Both the position numbers and the translations under genes were made by a program. A stretch of 64,000 nt of DNA, taken from the NCBI RefSeq assembly GCF_905475465.1, contig NC_062238.1, forward strand, positions 6,614,501-6,678,500, written 5' to 3'. The stretch comes from Pieris napi (Eukaryota; Arthropoda; Insecta; Lepidoptera; Pieridae). Under the pieces are notes generated by a model that was not told the origin of the DNA, ran no database searches, and saw only the letters and a program-made list of their open reading frames with translations. Within the stretch, counting starts at the first letter, position 1. Each line of letters begins with the position of its first letter. Positions 12,266 to 25,700 of this stretch are shown piece by piece.

Positions 12266-15200
12266 GTAAAATATATGCGTATGATTGATGATTTTATGGT
12301 TTTAAGTATCAGCGTAATAATTTACCCGCATCATTAGCATCAGTACACACGGGAATACAGATGGAATGTTATTGTCTACCCAAACAAAATATAGGATACA
12401 TAAAGTAGGTCTATTATTTGAAGAAAGAAAACAATTTAGGAAGTTTGTCAACAATTAACAATGACTACGACATGGCCTTGGTAATTATTTCCATTCAAAA
12501 ACAATGTAGGCACTAAAAGTATACAAAGCCCGTGACAAAGCTGGCTGTTCGGTCATGATCTTGAACCGAGGGCAGCCCATTGTTTACTGAATAGTCAACT
12601 TAGTCAATGATTTACCCCGCAATATATGAATTTACTTTAAGAATAAATATATTTATACTTTATATATGGTCTTAATACATTCCGATAAATAAATAAGCGA
12701 CACTAAGCTCTATCAAAGCTTTTTGTATAAGATAACTTGAATATTTAATAACACAGAAATTCATTTAATAACAATTATTTATAAAGTATTGGCAATCGGG
12801 TATAATTTTTGATACTTAACTACTTGATTTTGGTCTTAAAAGCAAGAATATATATATATATATATTCGTATTATCGAGAAAGTAAGTCAATGACCAAGCC
12901 TTAACAAGAAAGAGGCGGCATTGTACGTAGTAGGTACGTCAATATTCAACATATACTACATGAGATGACGTAACAAATAACATACACTGTCGATCGAGCA
13001 ACATAAAAAATTAGGTCAAGTAATTATGTAGTTTGTTTTCTATATTTTGTATTCAATACATTAAACAAGATATTTAATTTTCTAAACGTAATCTGAAATA
13101 TATTAAAAGAAAGAAGAGAATGTTTAGATGTAATAAAACACATAATTCGATAACAAATAAATCATAATATTTGATTATTTTGTGACAAAATTAAGAGCAA
13201 ATCGGAAACGGCTTAATACCAGCAATTAGCAATCATTATTATAATTATAATCTCAGTTTAAATTATATAATATGGAAATAATGTTATCATGTTTCACGGC
13301 ATTGAGAAACTATATTAAACTATTGTAATTGGACTAGGTTGAAACTGGGGCAGGAGGCGCACTTGATGTCCAGGATGTCCAGGAATGTCCAGGCAGCCAG
13401 AAGATCGTTTCTTAATGATATAAAAATAAGTTAGGTTTGACGCTTTTCATTTGCTTTGTTTTAGTCAATAGTCAAAGTCACGGCCACCAGTCAGCAAAGT
13501 TTAGATATACACAAACATCGAATATAACCGTTCACATTATGCTATCTCAAAATATTCAACGGCTAAGCTTTCAAACACACATTGTTAATGGTGACCAGAC
13601 AAAACATTGCATTGTTACACAGTAGCGAGATGGCCGAAGACTCGGACAACCTCGTGACTCACGAACTCAGTTTAATCAGCCGTCGCAAACGCCTATTTAT
13701 TTGTTCAGCCTGACCTATGTTGCAATATTCAAACTATGAATCTTAACCAACACTTACTTTCACTATTGTTAATTAATAAGGTTCCGCCAAGACTTATGTT
13801 ATAATTTGTCAATATACAACTTATGTCTTAGTTCTCAGATTTCATGATATTACATATCAGAATGAGCCTATTAGATTAAAATTTGGACGGCTGGTGGCGA
13901 CGTGTATCACGTTTGTATCATTAAGATTCTCATGTAAAAAAATATTGGTTGTTTGTAAAGTAGGTTTACGATCGAGATGTTTACGTGATAACGTCTTATT
14001 GGTGATATAAGTTTTTGGGAAGTAAGGAATTAATGAAGATAACAATTTTTTCAAATTTTAAATTACATCTATCGTTTTATTCACACTTTTGATGATAAAT
14101 TTCGGGTGTAAAATGACAAGTTTACTTATTCGACTATGATATTATACATTTTTCTTCATACATTCACGGAATGACTGGCAGCGCTCGAGATGAGACGGGA
14201 GATCGGTCCGTCTCTCTCTCGTTATACCTGCGATCGCGCTCGTGAGGTTTTGGTGTGACACAAGTTTCTGAACATGTCACCCGACTAAAACGATTTTAAA
14301 GACGTTATCACGTCAAAAATACATTTTTGTAAGGAGAAATAAAGTTCTTTAAACATAATTTAGTTCATTGTTAATAATCATTATTCATAAATATGAATAA
14401 TTAACGTTTAAAATTTAAATTGAATACTTTTAAGTTTAACTAAAAAATGTTTCCTAACGTAAATAATTTGCTCAAATAACCGCGACATTGACGTTTATTT
14501 TCGCTAGAGCAAATAATTTTATCGTATTCGTAATTTAGTCATATAGACAAATGTGTTTGTTATTTTTGTGATCTTTATAATAAAAAGATGCTGTGGCACA
14601 ACCTTTCGTAATTTCTGTGCCTTGAGATACGAATAACAAGAGACAACTTGAGATTTTGAAGTCGTCGAAAAATATATTTATGAGTTAACTTTTGATATAT
14701 TCATCAAGAAAACTTTCTTATGATATAAAATATAATAATTAAACCTAACAATACAGACTTTTAGGTGAAGGTCGACAAGACAGGTAGGAAACGTGCTAGG
14801 CCAAAGATGACGTCACTTCCTTTTACACGACGTTCTAAGGAATTCAAGACGTTAAATAGAAAAGCAAACTGTACTTAATACTTTGGTTATCACCTGAATA
14901 ATGGAATTTGGATTAACGTAAAAGAGGTTTTGTTTTTGCTACTTTAAGTGCATTACACACTTGAGTGTTTATTATTCGTGGTAAATCAATCAGCTGCGCT
15001 TGTCTGTAAAAATAATACGGCTCTTAATTATTCAGAAATTAATTAACAATGGAATTTGCGGTCCCTACAAAGGAATCCTGATGATGTCATCTAACGCCGG
15101 AATCCAATTTCGATTTTAAAGTGTTACACTGTAAGGTTGCTGTTACGTTTTTCTTTTTTTTTTACTTTTCTGCTAGATACGTTGTCGTATTTACTTTACA

Positions 15201-16746
15201 AAAGAACAAAATGTAATAAATGAAACCCAACCTGATATTCTTCGATAGAACTTGAAAAAATGTCCTTGACATGTTTGTTGTGTTGGCACAGCATTCGAAA
15301 ATAATGGAAATTAGTGATCCCTCAAGCCGCCAGTAGTGTGATTTGCTTAAAAACAAAAAGTGTTATAGTGCATCAATTAATACGTTAAAAGTACCGTGGC
15401 GATGATTTAAGAAAACCAGTGGAACGTTAGAATAACGTGAAATTATATGCGAAAAATTAATGACCGAAAATAAGACTTGGCTTAAAGGCCTCGTTACCAG
15501 GCTATGAAATTAAAAAAAAAGCACAGCATTGGAAAAGCTACATAAGAACCTATAGTTTGCGGCATCCAACGCTTACTCCAGGGCCCATTATAATTACCCT
15601 CCCAAACCATAACACTCCAGCATTCCAGTGTTTATCGGTCTTCATAAACACGTAAATAGATCGAATGCAGTATGCACCACTTGGCTACCATTTTACTGCG
15701 GCCCGATCGATTTCATTCCCCTTGCCAAGTTAAAGCTTTTGTTATAACAATTACAATAACTTCGAAAACCGAATTAAAAAAAAACCTTATCAACTCCGTC
15801 ATAGTCACTGAATTATCTACATATAATAAATTGTAAACGGAAATTAATATAATAAAAGTGCGCGAATGATAATTATTATTAAACCCGTACTCTAGTTTAT
15901 AGTATTTACAATAATAGTTTGAGGTCGGGTAATGACACACTCATGTTTGCTAGTTTTAGTGTATCAAATACTAGATTATTATCGATTTCAGTTTATACTA
16001 ATTGTTTAACCTCAAACGTTAGACCTATTAAAACATTTTTCTCTGTGACGATTCAAAACTAACCGTATTGACCGAGTCATAGATTGCCCTTATAAATGTT
16101 ACACAGAAACCAAAACTACAAGAATATCGTCAAATTCCTTTCATTCGGAAGATAATAAAAATTAACCGCAAGAGGTTCATGCTACTACATTTTTTTAATT
16201 TTAAAATATAATATATTTAAAAGGAATTTCATATAAAAATTATTTGCAGTATTTCGAATATACAGTAAAGTCAATATAAGTTTTTAGATTTATAAGTGCA
16301 GAAAGAAAACATTCATGTAGAATTTTATTTAACTATTTGTAATATTAAATAATACAATGCCGCCCCGCATGAACGGAGATTACATACACCGGAATGCTAT
16401 AAAAATTAACACAAAATACATTGGAGACTGATATTTATTATTCTTTGCCTATTTTTATGTTAATCAATAATTATGAAATAAAAATATATGAATTGTCATT
16501 TAATTAATAACGATAAGTAGTAGTTATAGGCACGAGTCTTACCTTGATGAAGTTATGATCCCAGGTGTGTACCAAAGGATAATTATATCTATTGAAACTA
16601 TGAAGTTTCTGTTGTAAGAGCAAGTTTTCATACATAGGAAAACATCTAGCATATCTAAGACTTTAAAGCGTCTGACACATGCTGATCACTATACAGAATA
16701 TATAGGTACATAAAGTATTGTCTTTTATTGACATAACTTTTACACA
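12266..16746. other. Gene-free stretch
   Basis: A (TA)n run lies at about 12849-12866. Three near-tandem copies of TGTCCAGGA occur at 13368-13392. A compact GC-rich island at 14175-14280 stands out from the AT-rich surroundings and includes a TCTCTCTCTCG tract and CGATCGCG; it could be regulatory or an exon. No coding sequence was recognised; the small open frames near 13.4, 13.9, 15.2 and 15.8 kb look like chance. Confidence 0.35.
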
Positions 16747-16952
16747 TAGAAAAACACTTTTTTTACCGGATTGAAGTTATGTATTTTTATAAATTTACAA
16801 TTATTTGACATAATTTTAAATTTAACCGTGCGTCACACGTGACCACGCACGCTGTAAAGCACGCGAAACGTCGGTTAAATTTTAAATCATGTAAAATAAT
16901 TGTAAATTTATAAAAATACATAACTTCAATACGGTAAAAAAGTGTTTTTCTA
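16747..16952. repeat. Palindromic MITE-like element, about 206 bp
   Basis: Two arms of about 80 bp are near-perfect inverted copies. The outer ends read TAGAAAAACACTTTTTTTACC (16747-16767) and its complement up to 16952. The arms meet around a GC-richer centre of about 43 bp (16829-16872) that contains CACACGTGACC and GCACGCGAAACGTCGG. The transcript of either strand would fold into a long hairpin. It has no coding capacity and no clear target duplication. Confidence 0.65.
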
Positions 16953-16973
16953 GGTACATAAACTAAAGACCAA

Positions 16974-19315
16974 AGGTTGTAGCGCCACTATTTCATTATC
17001 CTCATGTTGTGAAGATAACATTCAATTGCTAAACCCAAAAACAAATAACGATCGCCTACTAAACAAGGAACACGCGATACGAAAAAAAGTGACTATCGGA
17101 TAGATTGATAAGCCTAATGAAGACGGCTAATCCTTTGTCGTTTCCAATCTGTACCCCAAACGAGCACACAATATTCTCAAGCTCAATATCAAGTGCGCTT
17201 CAGATAAATGGATCACGTTACTTGATTAACCAGCACGCATCCCCCTCGTCACCCCTGGGAATATTTAAATGGGCCCTGAATATATCACACCACCCTTAGA
17301 AGCCAAACGAGCGAATAACCCAGTGGATTTGCTTACCTGCTGAGTTTAAATGACTTTATCTTAATTAAACCCCAAAATGGCCGTGAATAAAGGTCATTAA
17401 GGCCGAAATTGATAGACTCGAACACATTTGGTTTTCAGATATTGATAAACAAGTAGTAAAATCGATTTCAAATCAAAACGCCTATTATAAGATATAATTG
17501 CTATTGTTTAAGATACGAGCTAGTGCCGATAGTTCTATAAATATAACATTCTATATGTCGGACCAATGCTGCTACCATCAATTGCTATTGTTCCGATAAA
17601 ATAATTTTTCTTCTAATAACCATAACGACAATGGAATCACTATCACTATTAGTCGTTAATCGCATAAACCACAAGAATTAAAGGTGTTACAATGATTTGA
17701 CTTTGACGTTGTTAATTTATGAGCTATGTGACACATGACAGTTGACAGAACGGTCATTGCTCTAACACCAAAAATTTAATTTTTTTATTTTGCAGCGCAC
17801 AGGAACGCAACAACATTTGCTAAATGTGACTCGGGAGACATTATAGCGATAAGTCTCAACTACGAATCTTAAACTTAATATGATTTCATGAGAGTAATTT
17901 TTACGATGCGCGCGCACACCGTCACAAAAGAACCGACACCCTGAAGATAGCATAGTCTTCATTTTAAAATAAAAATTGTCCATTTCTTTAATTATATTAT
18001 ATTTTTTTGTGATATTTAAATAAACTTTATTTAACTAGATAATGCGTTATAATAAAACTTTCAATGTATTAAATACCTTATTTCTATTGTTATTGTTATT
18101 GTCGTTTTATTTTGAATAAGGCGAAAGATAAAAAAATTAAAAACATATTTATCTTGTTACGTCAAAGAAGTATAACTTCTAACGCGTGTACATAAATACA
18201 CACACATGTTTTTTTTTCATGAAAAAAATCTTTCACGCAAATAGAACATTGATGTCACGTGCAATTTAGAGCAACAAATTGTAGCAGACGCCACCCAAAT
18301 CAACATGGCAATCACGCTCGGCGCCACATACAGATAATGTATTGAATATCAACATTCAGAACATCGTCGGCACCTTACGCGCATTGTTACACTCATTGAT
18401 TTCTCACGGAACTCGGGAGCATCTGACATATGTCTCTATCGAATTCACATCTTACGCGTATGTTCCTTATTGAAATCGAATACAAACTCTTTTCACTAAC
18501 AATCTCTGTACATGTGTCTATATAATATGCAACATTACGGTATAAGCGATTTAGACTTAGATTATTAACTAGGTATCTTCCAATTAAAAGGGTCTAATCT
18601 AAAAAACATAATCCACGAACTCGTTTTTTATTTATTTAACTGTTACTAACTTTACAATATACTCGTAGTGTTAATAACAAACCCATTGTAGGACAATTTT
18701 ATAGTTGCACACAAGTGCTAAGTAACAGTGTAAGATGGATTCCTTTATTCACAATAGAAGGCTAGTAAAAAGAGAATAGACACTACAATAACTGATTTTT
18801 AAAATGAACCAATAAAATTTCTTCCCATCAACAAAAACCCTTTATTAAACCAACACATTGAAACTCGCTTAGAATTCACGTACAGAAAGGCATTAAATCA
18901 CTGTAAAATATCCATTAGTAACTCACCCAGAGCTCTATCAAGCGCCACGAGCTCAAAAGGTTAAGATGCAAAAAAACTAGAGCAATGAACTGAAGTCACG
19001 TATTTCCCTCATCTATTCCCTTGGCACGTAGCACCATCTAAACTACCGCTCATTGTCAATATTGGAGTATACTGAACCACTGGTAAATCCAAATACATTA
19101 TCGGTTATGGGGAATATCCGAGAATCATTTTAAGTAAAGCTATAGTGTAATTATGTCCGTCGTGGTTATGTTGCGTTTTTCGCTAATAAAATTGTTTCAA
19201 ATTGGTAGTAGAAAAATCAATGAAGCCTACCCAGAAATGGGTCTAACTCATTAGAGGACGAGATAATTTTTAAGATTTCTGCGTTAATATCATTTGTTAT
19301 AAAAACGCATATATA
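16974..19315. other. Gene-free stretch
   Basis: A scrap of the SINE tail is present at 16974-16996. A GC-richer patch at 18250-18440 contains CACGTG near 18256. No supported gene was found: the minus-strand open frame at 17762-17983 and the plus-strand one at 17105-17299 show no recognisable motif. Confidence 0.35.
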
Positions 19316-19795
19316 TAGAACAGGGGGTAAACGGGCAGGGCAAGGTTCGCCTGATGTTAAGTGATACCGCCGCCCATGGACACTCACCATGCTCCAAAGG
19401 GCTCGCGAGTTCGTTACTGGTCTCGGAGTTGGTACGCTCTTTTCTTGACGTGCGGCAACCGCTCTAGAGCAGTCGGTCTCGACTGCAACATTCGGTCCGT
19501 CTATGGCGACCTGTAGTCGAATTGGATCGGAAATATTTGTGGGTAGCAGGTTCCACATGGTGGGCGACAAAAACTGCCCTAAATAAACCACAATTGAGTG
19601 TGGAACGATGGGCATCGAGTTGATTCGGGTGGAATTTCGTTTTCTGCCTTGACGTCTGATGATGAAACTTAGCTGCAGGTATTAATCCAAACAACTCCAA
19701 TGAATTCCTGCCGTGGTTAATGCGGTAGATGCAGAGGGATCCCACATCTATACGCAATGCCAAGGGATAAATCCACCGGGAAAGTGACTAGCTCA
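19316..19795 (-). pseudogene. Old 3' fragment of the LINE family seen at 62.6-64.0 kb
   Basis: The minus strand carries the C-terminal part of the same ORF that is open at 62644-64000. Shared landmarks are ALR-DVGSLCI, FGLIPAA, TSRQ-TKFHP and the 3'-terminal HGRRYHLTSGEP. Here the frame is broken between about 19464 and 19615 and many residues differ, so it is an older, 5'-truncated, dead copy. It ends near ACAGGGGGTAAACGG at 19320, the same 3' end as the younger copy, but has no poly(A) tail left. Confidence 0.75.
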
Positions 19796-22700
19796 ATTAA
19801 AGTTTTAATTTAAATGTATCCGAACAATAATATTATTATAATTGAATTAAATTGTTTACAAATTACAGCAAAGTCAAGTTGATCACAAATTATTTTCAAT
19901 TAGAAAATTTAAGACAGAAATGTTTGTGTTTTAATCGCTATCAAAACATAATTTAATATCAATTGAAATCCTTATTTAATAATTTAAATTCTTAATTCGG
20001 ATATTCATTGGGAAAAGTGATTTAAATCTACCAAAATCACCAGATAATGACCAAAATCAATTATCAAAGGATTCACATAAATTGTTTAATCGCCATAATT
20101 TAATTTCGAAGTAGAGATAATTAACATGTCGAACGGGTTTGCATTGATATTTTTATCGGGATCGAGTTTCGACCACAAATACCAAGTGTTTCATGTATAA
20201 AACATACATGTTTTTTTATTATACACAGACAGATTCATGGCGATAAGCAGATAGAAGAAAGGAAATAATGTTGGAAGTAGAAGTCCTCAATAAGCCTAAT
20301 AGAGCTCATACATGTTCCATTCAATCAAATATCCATTCTTATCACTAGGAAATCATAAAAATTAAAGCCATAATATGACCTAAAATTCTATGAATTTGGA
20401 CTTTATTCGTAACTGTGCTCACCTTCGGTCGTAGCACGATGTTCTTAAGTAGCATAGTAGTATAGTCAAAAGCTTTTTTCGGTAAATAGACTTTTAAATG
20501 CATATTTTTTTTACACGTATGGTATCGTGGACTTTTTGTAGATTTTGATGTCGTCTACAAAACTGTAGAACATCACTTTGCTCTAATATCAATAGTAGTA
20601 GGATACGTGATTTAAGAAATTTTATTGGTATTTTTCAAACACAATCGACTTTTTTTAAATATTCTATAGCCTATGTTCATCAGAGATAACGTAGGGTTCT
20701 AATAGTGAAATAATCTTTTAAATCAGTCTTGTTATTTTTGAGCCTATTCCATGCAAACAAATAAACAATGAAATCTTTCTTCTATATAATATTAATCTAG
20801 ATATTATATATTTTTTTAATTATCTAGTAAAAATAAACAAAGCACAACATTATTTAACGAATTTAGGTTTACGTTTATGAATAAGACCAGCGTTAAAAGA
20901 ATTCGAATACCCTACAACCATTAAGAACCAGTACAACATGAAAGCTATCCCAAGGGATGCGGGAACATCTCAAAAAGCCTCAATTTCAGCACATCTTTTC
21001 AAGGCTGTAAAGTGCAAGGATACGAAGTTGCATCGCCGATAAACCGGAGATGAAAGCGTCTGTTTATTTGATTTCCTACGTCCCAGACTGTGTTGCTAAC
21101 TTCAATTGGGCTTTGATGCCTTGATTTATCCGAGTAACAAACCTATATGTTACGAAAACTACACCTATTTTATTAACTAACTGTGCGATCTGCTTTAATT
21201 CTCGTATTATAAATGACTTGTGTTATAGAGAAAGATTCGAATAAGCTACCTATGAATCGAATATGCTCTACACCTGTGCTATATCAGAATATATAAATCT
21301 ACATTGAAAAATTCATACATTTTTGTACCTATATTGGTTACACATTATATGAAGCTGTTTGTTATTATAATACATACATGCGTTAGTTAACCGAGCTATT
21401 TATTTTTGGTTAGTTCACAAAATTTTACAAAACAATATTAATCAAAGAACAAACGAGAAAAGTTGGAGATACGAAAGCGGAAAACAATGTTATAAATTTC
21501 CTGTATAAAAAATTACTTATAAATATAACATTATTATTGCTAGACATTTTAACAAGCATCGCATTTTATTATCAATCACTTTGGGCTCATTTCTATGCAT
21601 AAATGTATATTCACTTATCGAGAATGCATGTTGACCCTGAATAATAAACATATCGCTAAGATAAAACCACGATACAATAGACACAGCGACACTATTTGAG
21701 CGCAGACATTGTGGTTATTTTGACATACAATTAACCACAATAATAAAAACTAAAGCTTTTCTTTTAACTATTTGTGGTATACCTTATATGTCGATGTCGA
21801 TATATTTAAAAAGTAACAATACTGAGGGACGTCCATAAATAGTAAATAAATAATTATAGTTAGCTAAAGAACTGCAATTCAGCTACAAACTTTAATACCA
21901 GAACATTCCATTTAGACAACCATAGGACAGTGAAAGATTTAAACTTCCAATTGTATCTACAATGAACACATTTAATTCTAAATAAACGACTCTGTATGAA
22001 AAAAAGGACACAAATGAATCTATTTCTAGTTTAAACTTTCCAAAAACATGAAGTGTCGACGTATTTTTGTATCGATACAAAGGTGTAAATGAGAGTATTT
22101 ATCAACAAGGAACATAGTTTCGGGTTCATTCATCGGCCTAGAATCTGATTTCGTAACAAAACATTTCAGCTCGTCCCATCGAACATTGTCGGATTACGTT
22201 TATAGACCATTTGTATGGGATCTGCTACGGTTAATGATTTCGGTCTTCTCGCTTAGGCAACTCTATTCCGAGGCGTAGATAATAACTTTTTATTGGCCCA
22301 TCGCTATTATGTGTGTTAATGGTAGAAAAGTTCGTAAACACAACGCCCTGTTGGACTATTGTGTACTTGACTTTAAGTTAGCAAGGCGACTTCAACGACT
22401 GATGTGTTATTACTACTTTTTTGAACGATGAAATATTAAAAACTATAAATGTAAATGTCATTAAATATTTAGTGTATGGTTTTTTATTCGTTAGATCATA
22501 ACGATAACTGCAATAAATTTTAAATGGTATTTTAATTAGAATAACCAATAAGATTGTGTATAAAATAATATTGCTATTAATTTCGAAAAAAAAAATAAAA
22601 TTTTGAAAATGCAATGACATTGAAGTGAAATAACTCGTTTATGTCTTTAATACATAATTACTTAAATTTAAGAATATTACATTTTAACGTTTGAAATACC

Positions 22701-23045
22701 ATTGTGGTGTGGGGTTAATACATGTCTTCGTCTATGACCCCTTCGTTTAAATGTTCTTATTTAAAGGCTAAGGCTGTTTGGTATGAATTTGCGGGAATCC
22801 AACAAAGGACCTTGGAGGTTATGCAACATGTGCGCTAACTAGGTACGGAAATATAAAAAAAAACTATATTGTACATATTAACCCATAAATAAATTATTAA
22901 AGTCATCATTTTTAAGCATAAAATTCTTATCGGAGTTCCCGACCCGGTCAGTTTACACACCAGTTCTTATCATAATGTAAACTGCTTAAACAAATTTTAA
23001 ACGCAAATATCGCAAATGAATACTTCAATATATTAAGTTTACCGT
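19796..23045. other. Gene-free AT-rich stretch
   Basis: No exon, RNA gene or defined repeat was recognised. Minus-strand open frames at 21892-22080 and 22378-22620 have low-complexity AT-biased composition and no motif. Confidence 0.35.
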
Positions 23046-23400
23046 TTATTTTTCTCATGCCGGCAGTAGACCTCTACTGCAGCGTCCAAATCCTGTCCTC
23101 GGAGGGTCGCGTCAACAACAAAACACACACAGACTCACTTATGCACTTAACACGTTGTTTTAACTGATAATTCTAAAAGAAAAGCAATTTTAAATGCACA
23201 AGGATCGATTCCAAGTTAAAAACATTCTTTAAATCATGAAAACACATGAATGTTTAACACGTTTTGAATATCACCCACGCAAACATGTTACAACTCGCGA
23301 CAATGCCGCGTGACTGCAGCCTGCAGGCGTGTCGCTACTCGCCACTCAGCACTCGCCTCGCCGGCTGACACTAACGGCTAGCGCTGTAGATTATAATGTA
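23046..23400 (-). promoter_or_regulatory. Candidate promoter/first-exon block, minus strand
   Basis: Two GC-rich patches (23058-23118 and 23300-23390) stand in AT-rich flanks. On the minus strand the left patch has an open stretch of about 25 codons, with an ATG at 23056-23058 followed shortly by AAACG|GTAAAC, a usable splice donor near 23047. One reading is a first exon of a minus-strand gene whose other exons lie beyond the left edge, which would make much of the first 23 kb an intron. It could equally be a conserved repeat. No downstream exon was found in the window. Confidence 0.25.
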
Positions 23401-25700
23401 TAGCGTAGCATTTGCACCAAAACTCGAAGCTCCAACTACAATTATATCCAGTAACGACACTAGATGGCGTTAAGCGCAAGAAGCACTCTTGTTTACATAC
23501 TTATAATAATTATTATTATAAATTATACGCTAAAATTATTTTGTGTTTAAAAGACAACTTAAAAATAAACCTAAATATCAAGTATATGATCTATTTTAGA
23601 ACATTTATTTTTGATAATACATTAAGTATAAGTTATAATAGAAAACCTTAAAATCTTACCTTAATTTAGATCCTCCTAAATTTGCACACTTAAAATAAAA
23701 TAAAAACACTTTCTAATATCACTTCACCATCGTTTGCTTTAAGGTTTTCTTCATAAAGATGAAAATATTGTATTTACCCCTAGTGCCGGTTGTTTTGGCG
23801 CACTCTAGATCATCACTACAAATTTTAAAGATATGGTTATAATTTGCTTCTTAATATGTACCTATGTACGTTTTTTTACAATATAAAGAATATTCTAATA
23901 TACTTCACTAAAAACGACCCATAACAAAATCACCCCATTACACGCAATGAAGTTAGCAACGAAACCGCACGTCAAAATATACCATAAATAAAACCGTACA
24001 ACTGGGAGCTTCACCCCCAGCCCCCTATTCGATCCACGTTTGCGAGAAATGATACTTTGAATCGAAATTTGAAATTCCAAGAGTATGCGACGATTAAATC
24101 GATGCCGGCCGGCTTTAGCGTGCGTTAACGAGCGACTATCGTATTCTTTGAGCTATGGTCGTCGCCAGCAAAGTTGAGGGGGCGGCACCTCTTATAATCC
24201 CGTATTACAATACGCTAAATCGTCTCCAACCCTCTTAGACTGCAGCCGAAATGCGAATACTTAATCCTATAGGAACTCCATCAGTACAGAGTTTTATTTT
24301 AATCGCTTTGATATATCAAGGTTGGTACCTAGCTAGAAATAAATTGTTTAAATAATCATGTTTATAGAATATACGATAATAAACGTTTCAATGGGTAACT
24401 TTAATGGCGTGTAGAAAATTAACCAGGGCAATACGAAAAAAAATACGACATGTTTCGCTATCTTTCTATACATTTCATTATTTTCACTATGTATATAGGA
24501 GCCAGGAGGATCGGAATAAGTCGGTCATAGTCGTGGAGATTCGTGTCCCCCTCGTCGTAACCCGTGCGACTAATCGATAGTTAGGCATGCTACAAACTTG
24601 CTACGCTACGTTATATCTAGCTACTACGATACTACAAACGTAGCTCTAAGTAACTTACACCTGTTACTACATTTTTTTACCATTAACTGTCGCCTTTTAC
24701 TATTTGTCGTTCATTAACCGTTAACCTCTTACAATGTGTAAGATAGTACGTAAAAAATTAAAAATAATATAAGAATTGAAAAGTTGTAACAATTGTACCT
24801 ATATATAGTTGTACATTGTTTTTTTTATTTGAGATTAGGTTCTTAGCCTAAATTTGTTTATTTGAACTCATGCACCTTTAGGTATAAAAGTTTAATAAAT
24901 TATTTGAAAAACTAAAAGAATAAAATGTGTACCCTATTTGGTAAATAAGGACTTTTATTTATTAATATTAAACTAAATTCTATTGTATTTCTTAAAATAT
25001 GTTATACTAATTCGTTAGTTGTAAAAAGAGATTTATGGAGAAAGAGAATTATGGTAAATTGTACATTTAATTGTAAAGCAACTTAAAAATTATTATTACC
25101 TATTATGTCTGCTATTGCCATCTATCGAAGGTTAATAGTTTTTTTTAAATGTTCTTATAAAATAAAGCTTCGACAGTTAACAAATATAATTTATATTGAA
25201 CAGATTTAAGTTTTAAATGAATATAAAACAATAACTATGCAATTTAATATTTTCCAAACGATTTAATTTGAACCTGAGGAGAAAGTGAAATTAAATGTCA
25301 AATGTGTTATACGACAATGACATATACAGCTTTAATACATATTTATTTTTACTGTCAACTCTCAATTTATTTTTTAAATTGTTAAGTTTCGCTATTCGCT
25401 AAATAGTAAATTTCACTTGAAGACTGAAGTGAAGTAAATTTCACTCATCACTGTGCAATATTTTATAGTTATTGATAAAACATTTCAGTTTTCAGTTTTT
25501 CAATGTGCTAAGTGATGAGTTTAAATCTTAACTCTTTTAAGAAATATGAATATGTCTCCTTTTTCCTAAAAAATAAATAAATAGTGTGAATTAAGAGAAA
25601 AGTTAAAAAGAAACAGACAAAGGTGAAAATATCAAGAATTTGTTAAAACCTTGGTTAATTTTGGGAATTTTCTATAAAACTGAGTTTTAAACCTATTGAA
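23401..25700. other. Gene-free stretch upstream of Tsen54
   Basis: GC-richer patches occur at 24090-24260 (with GGGGGCGGCACC at 24178-24189) and 24500-24600. Close to Tsen54, CATTTCAGTTTTCAGTTTTTC at about 25482-25502 contains initiator-like TCAGTT, and CTGTCAACTCTCA lies at 25353-25365. The Tsen54 start site is probably in 25.3-25.6 kb, but this was not proven. Confidence 0.3.

Noticed and set aside
17762..17983. Minus-strand 73-codon ORF with cysteines
   Set aside because: No recognised spacing of cysteines, no splice context, no neighbours; treated as chance.
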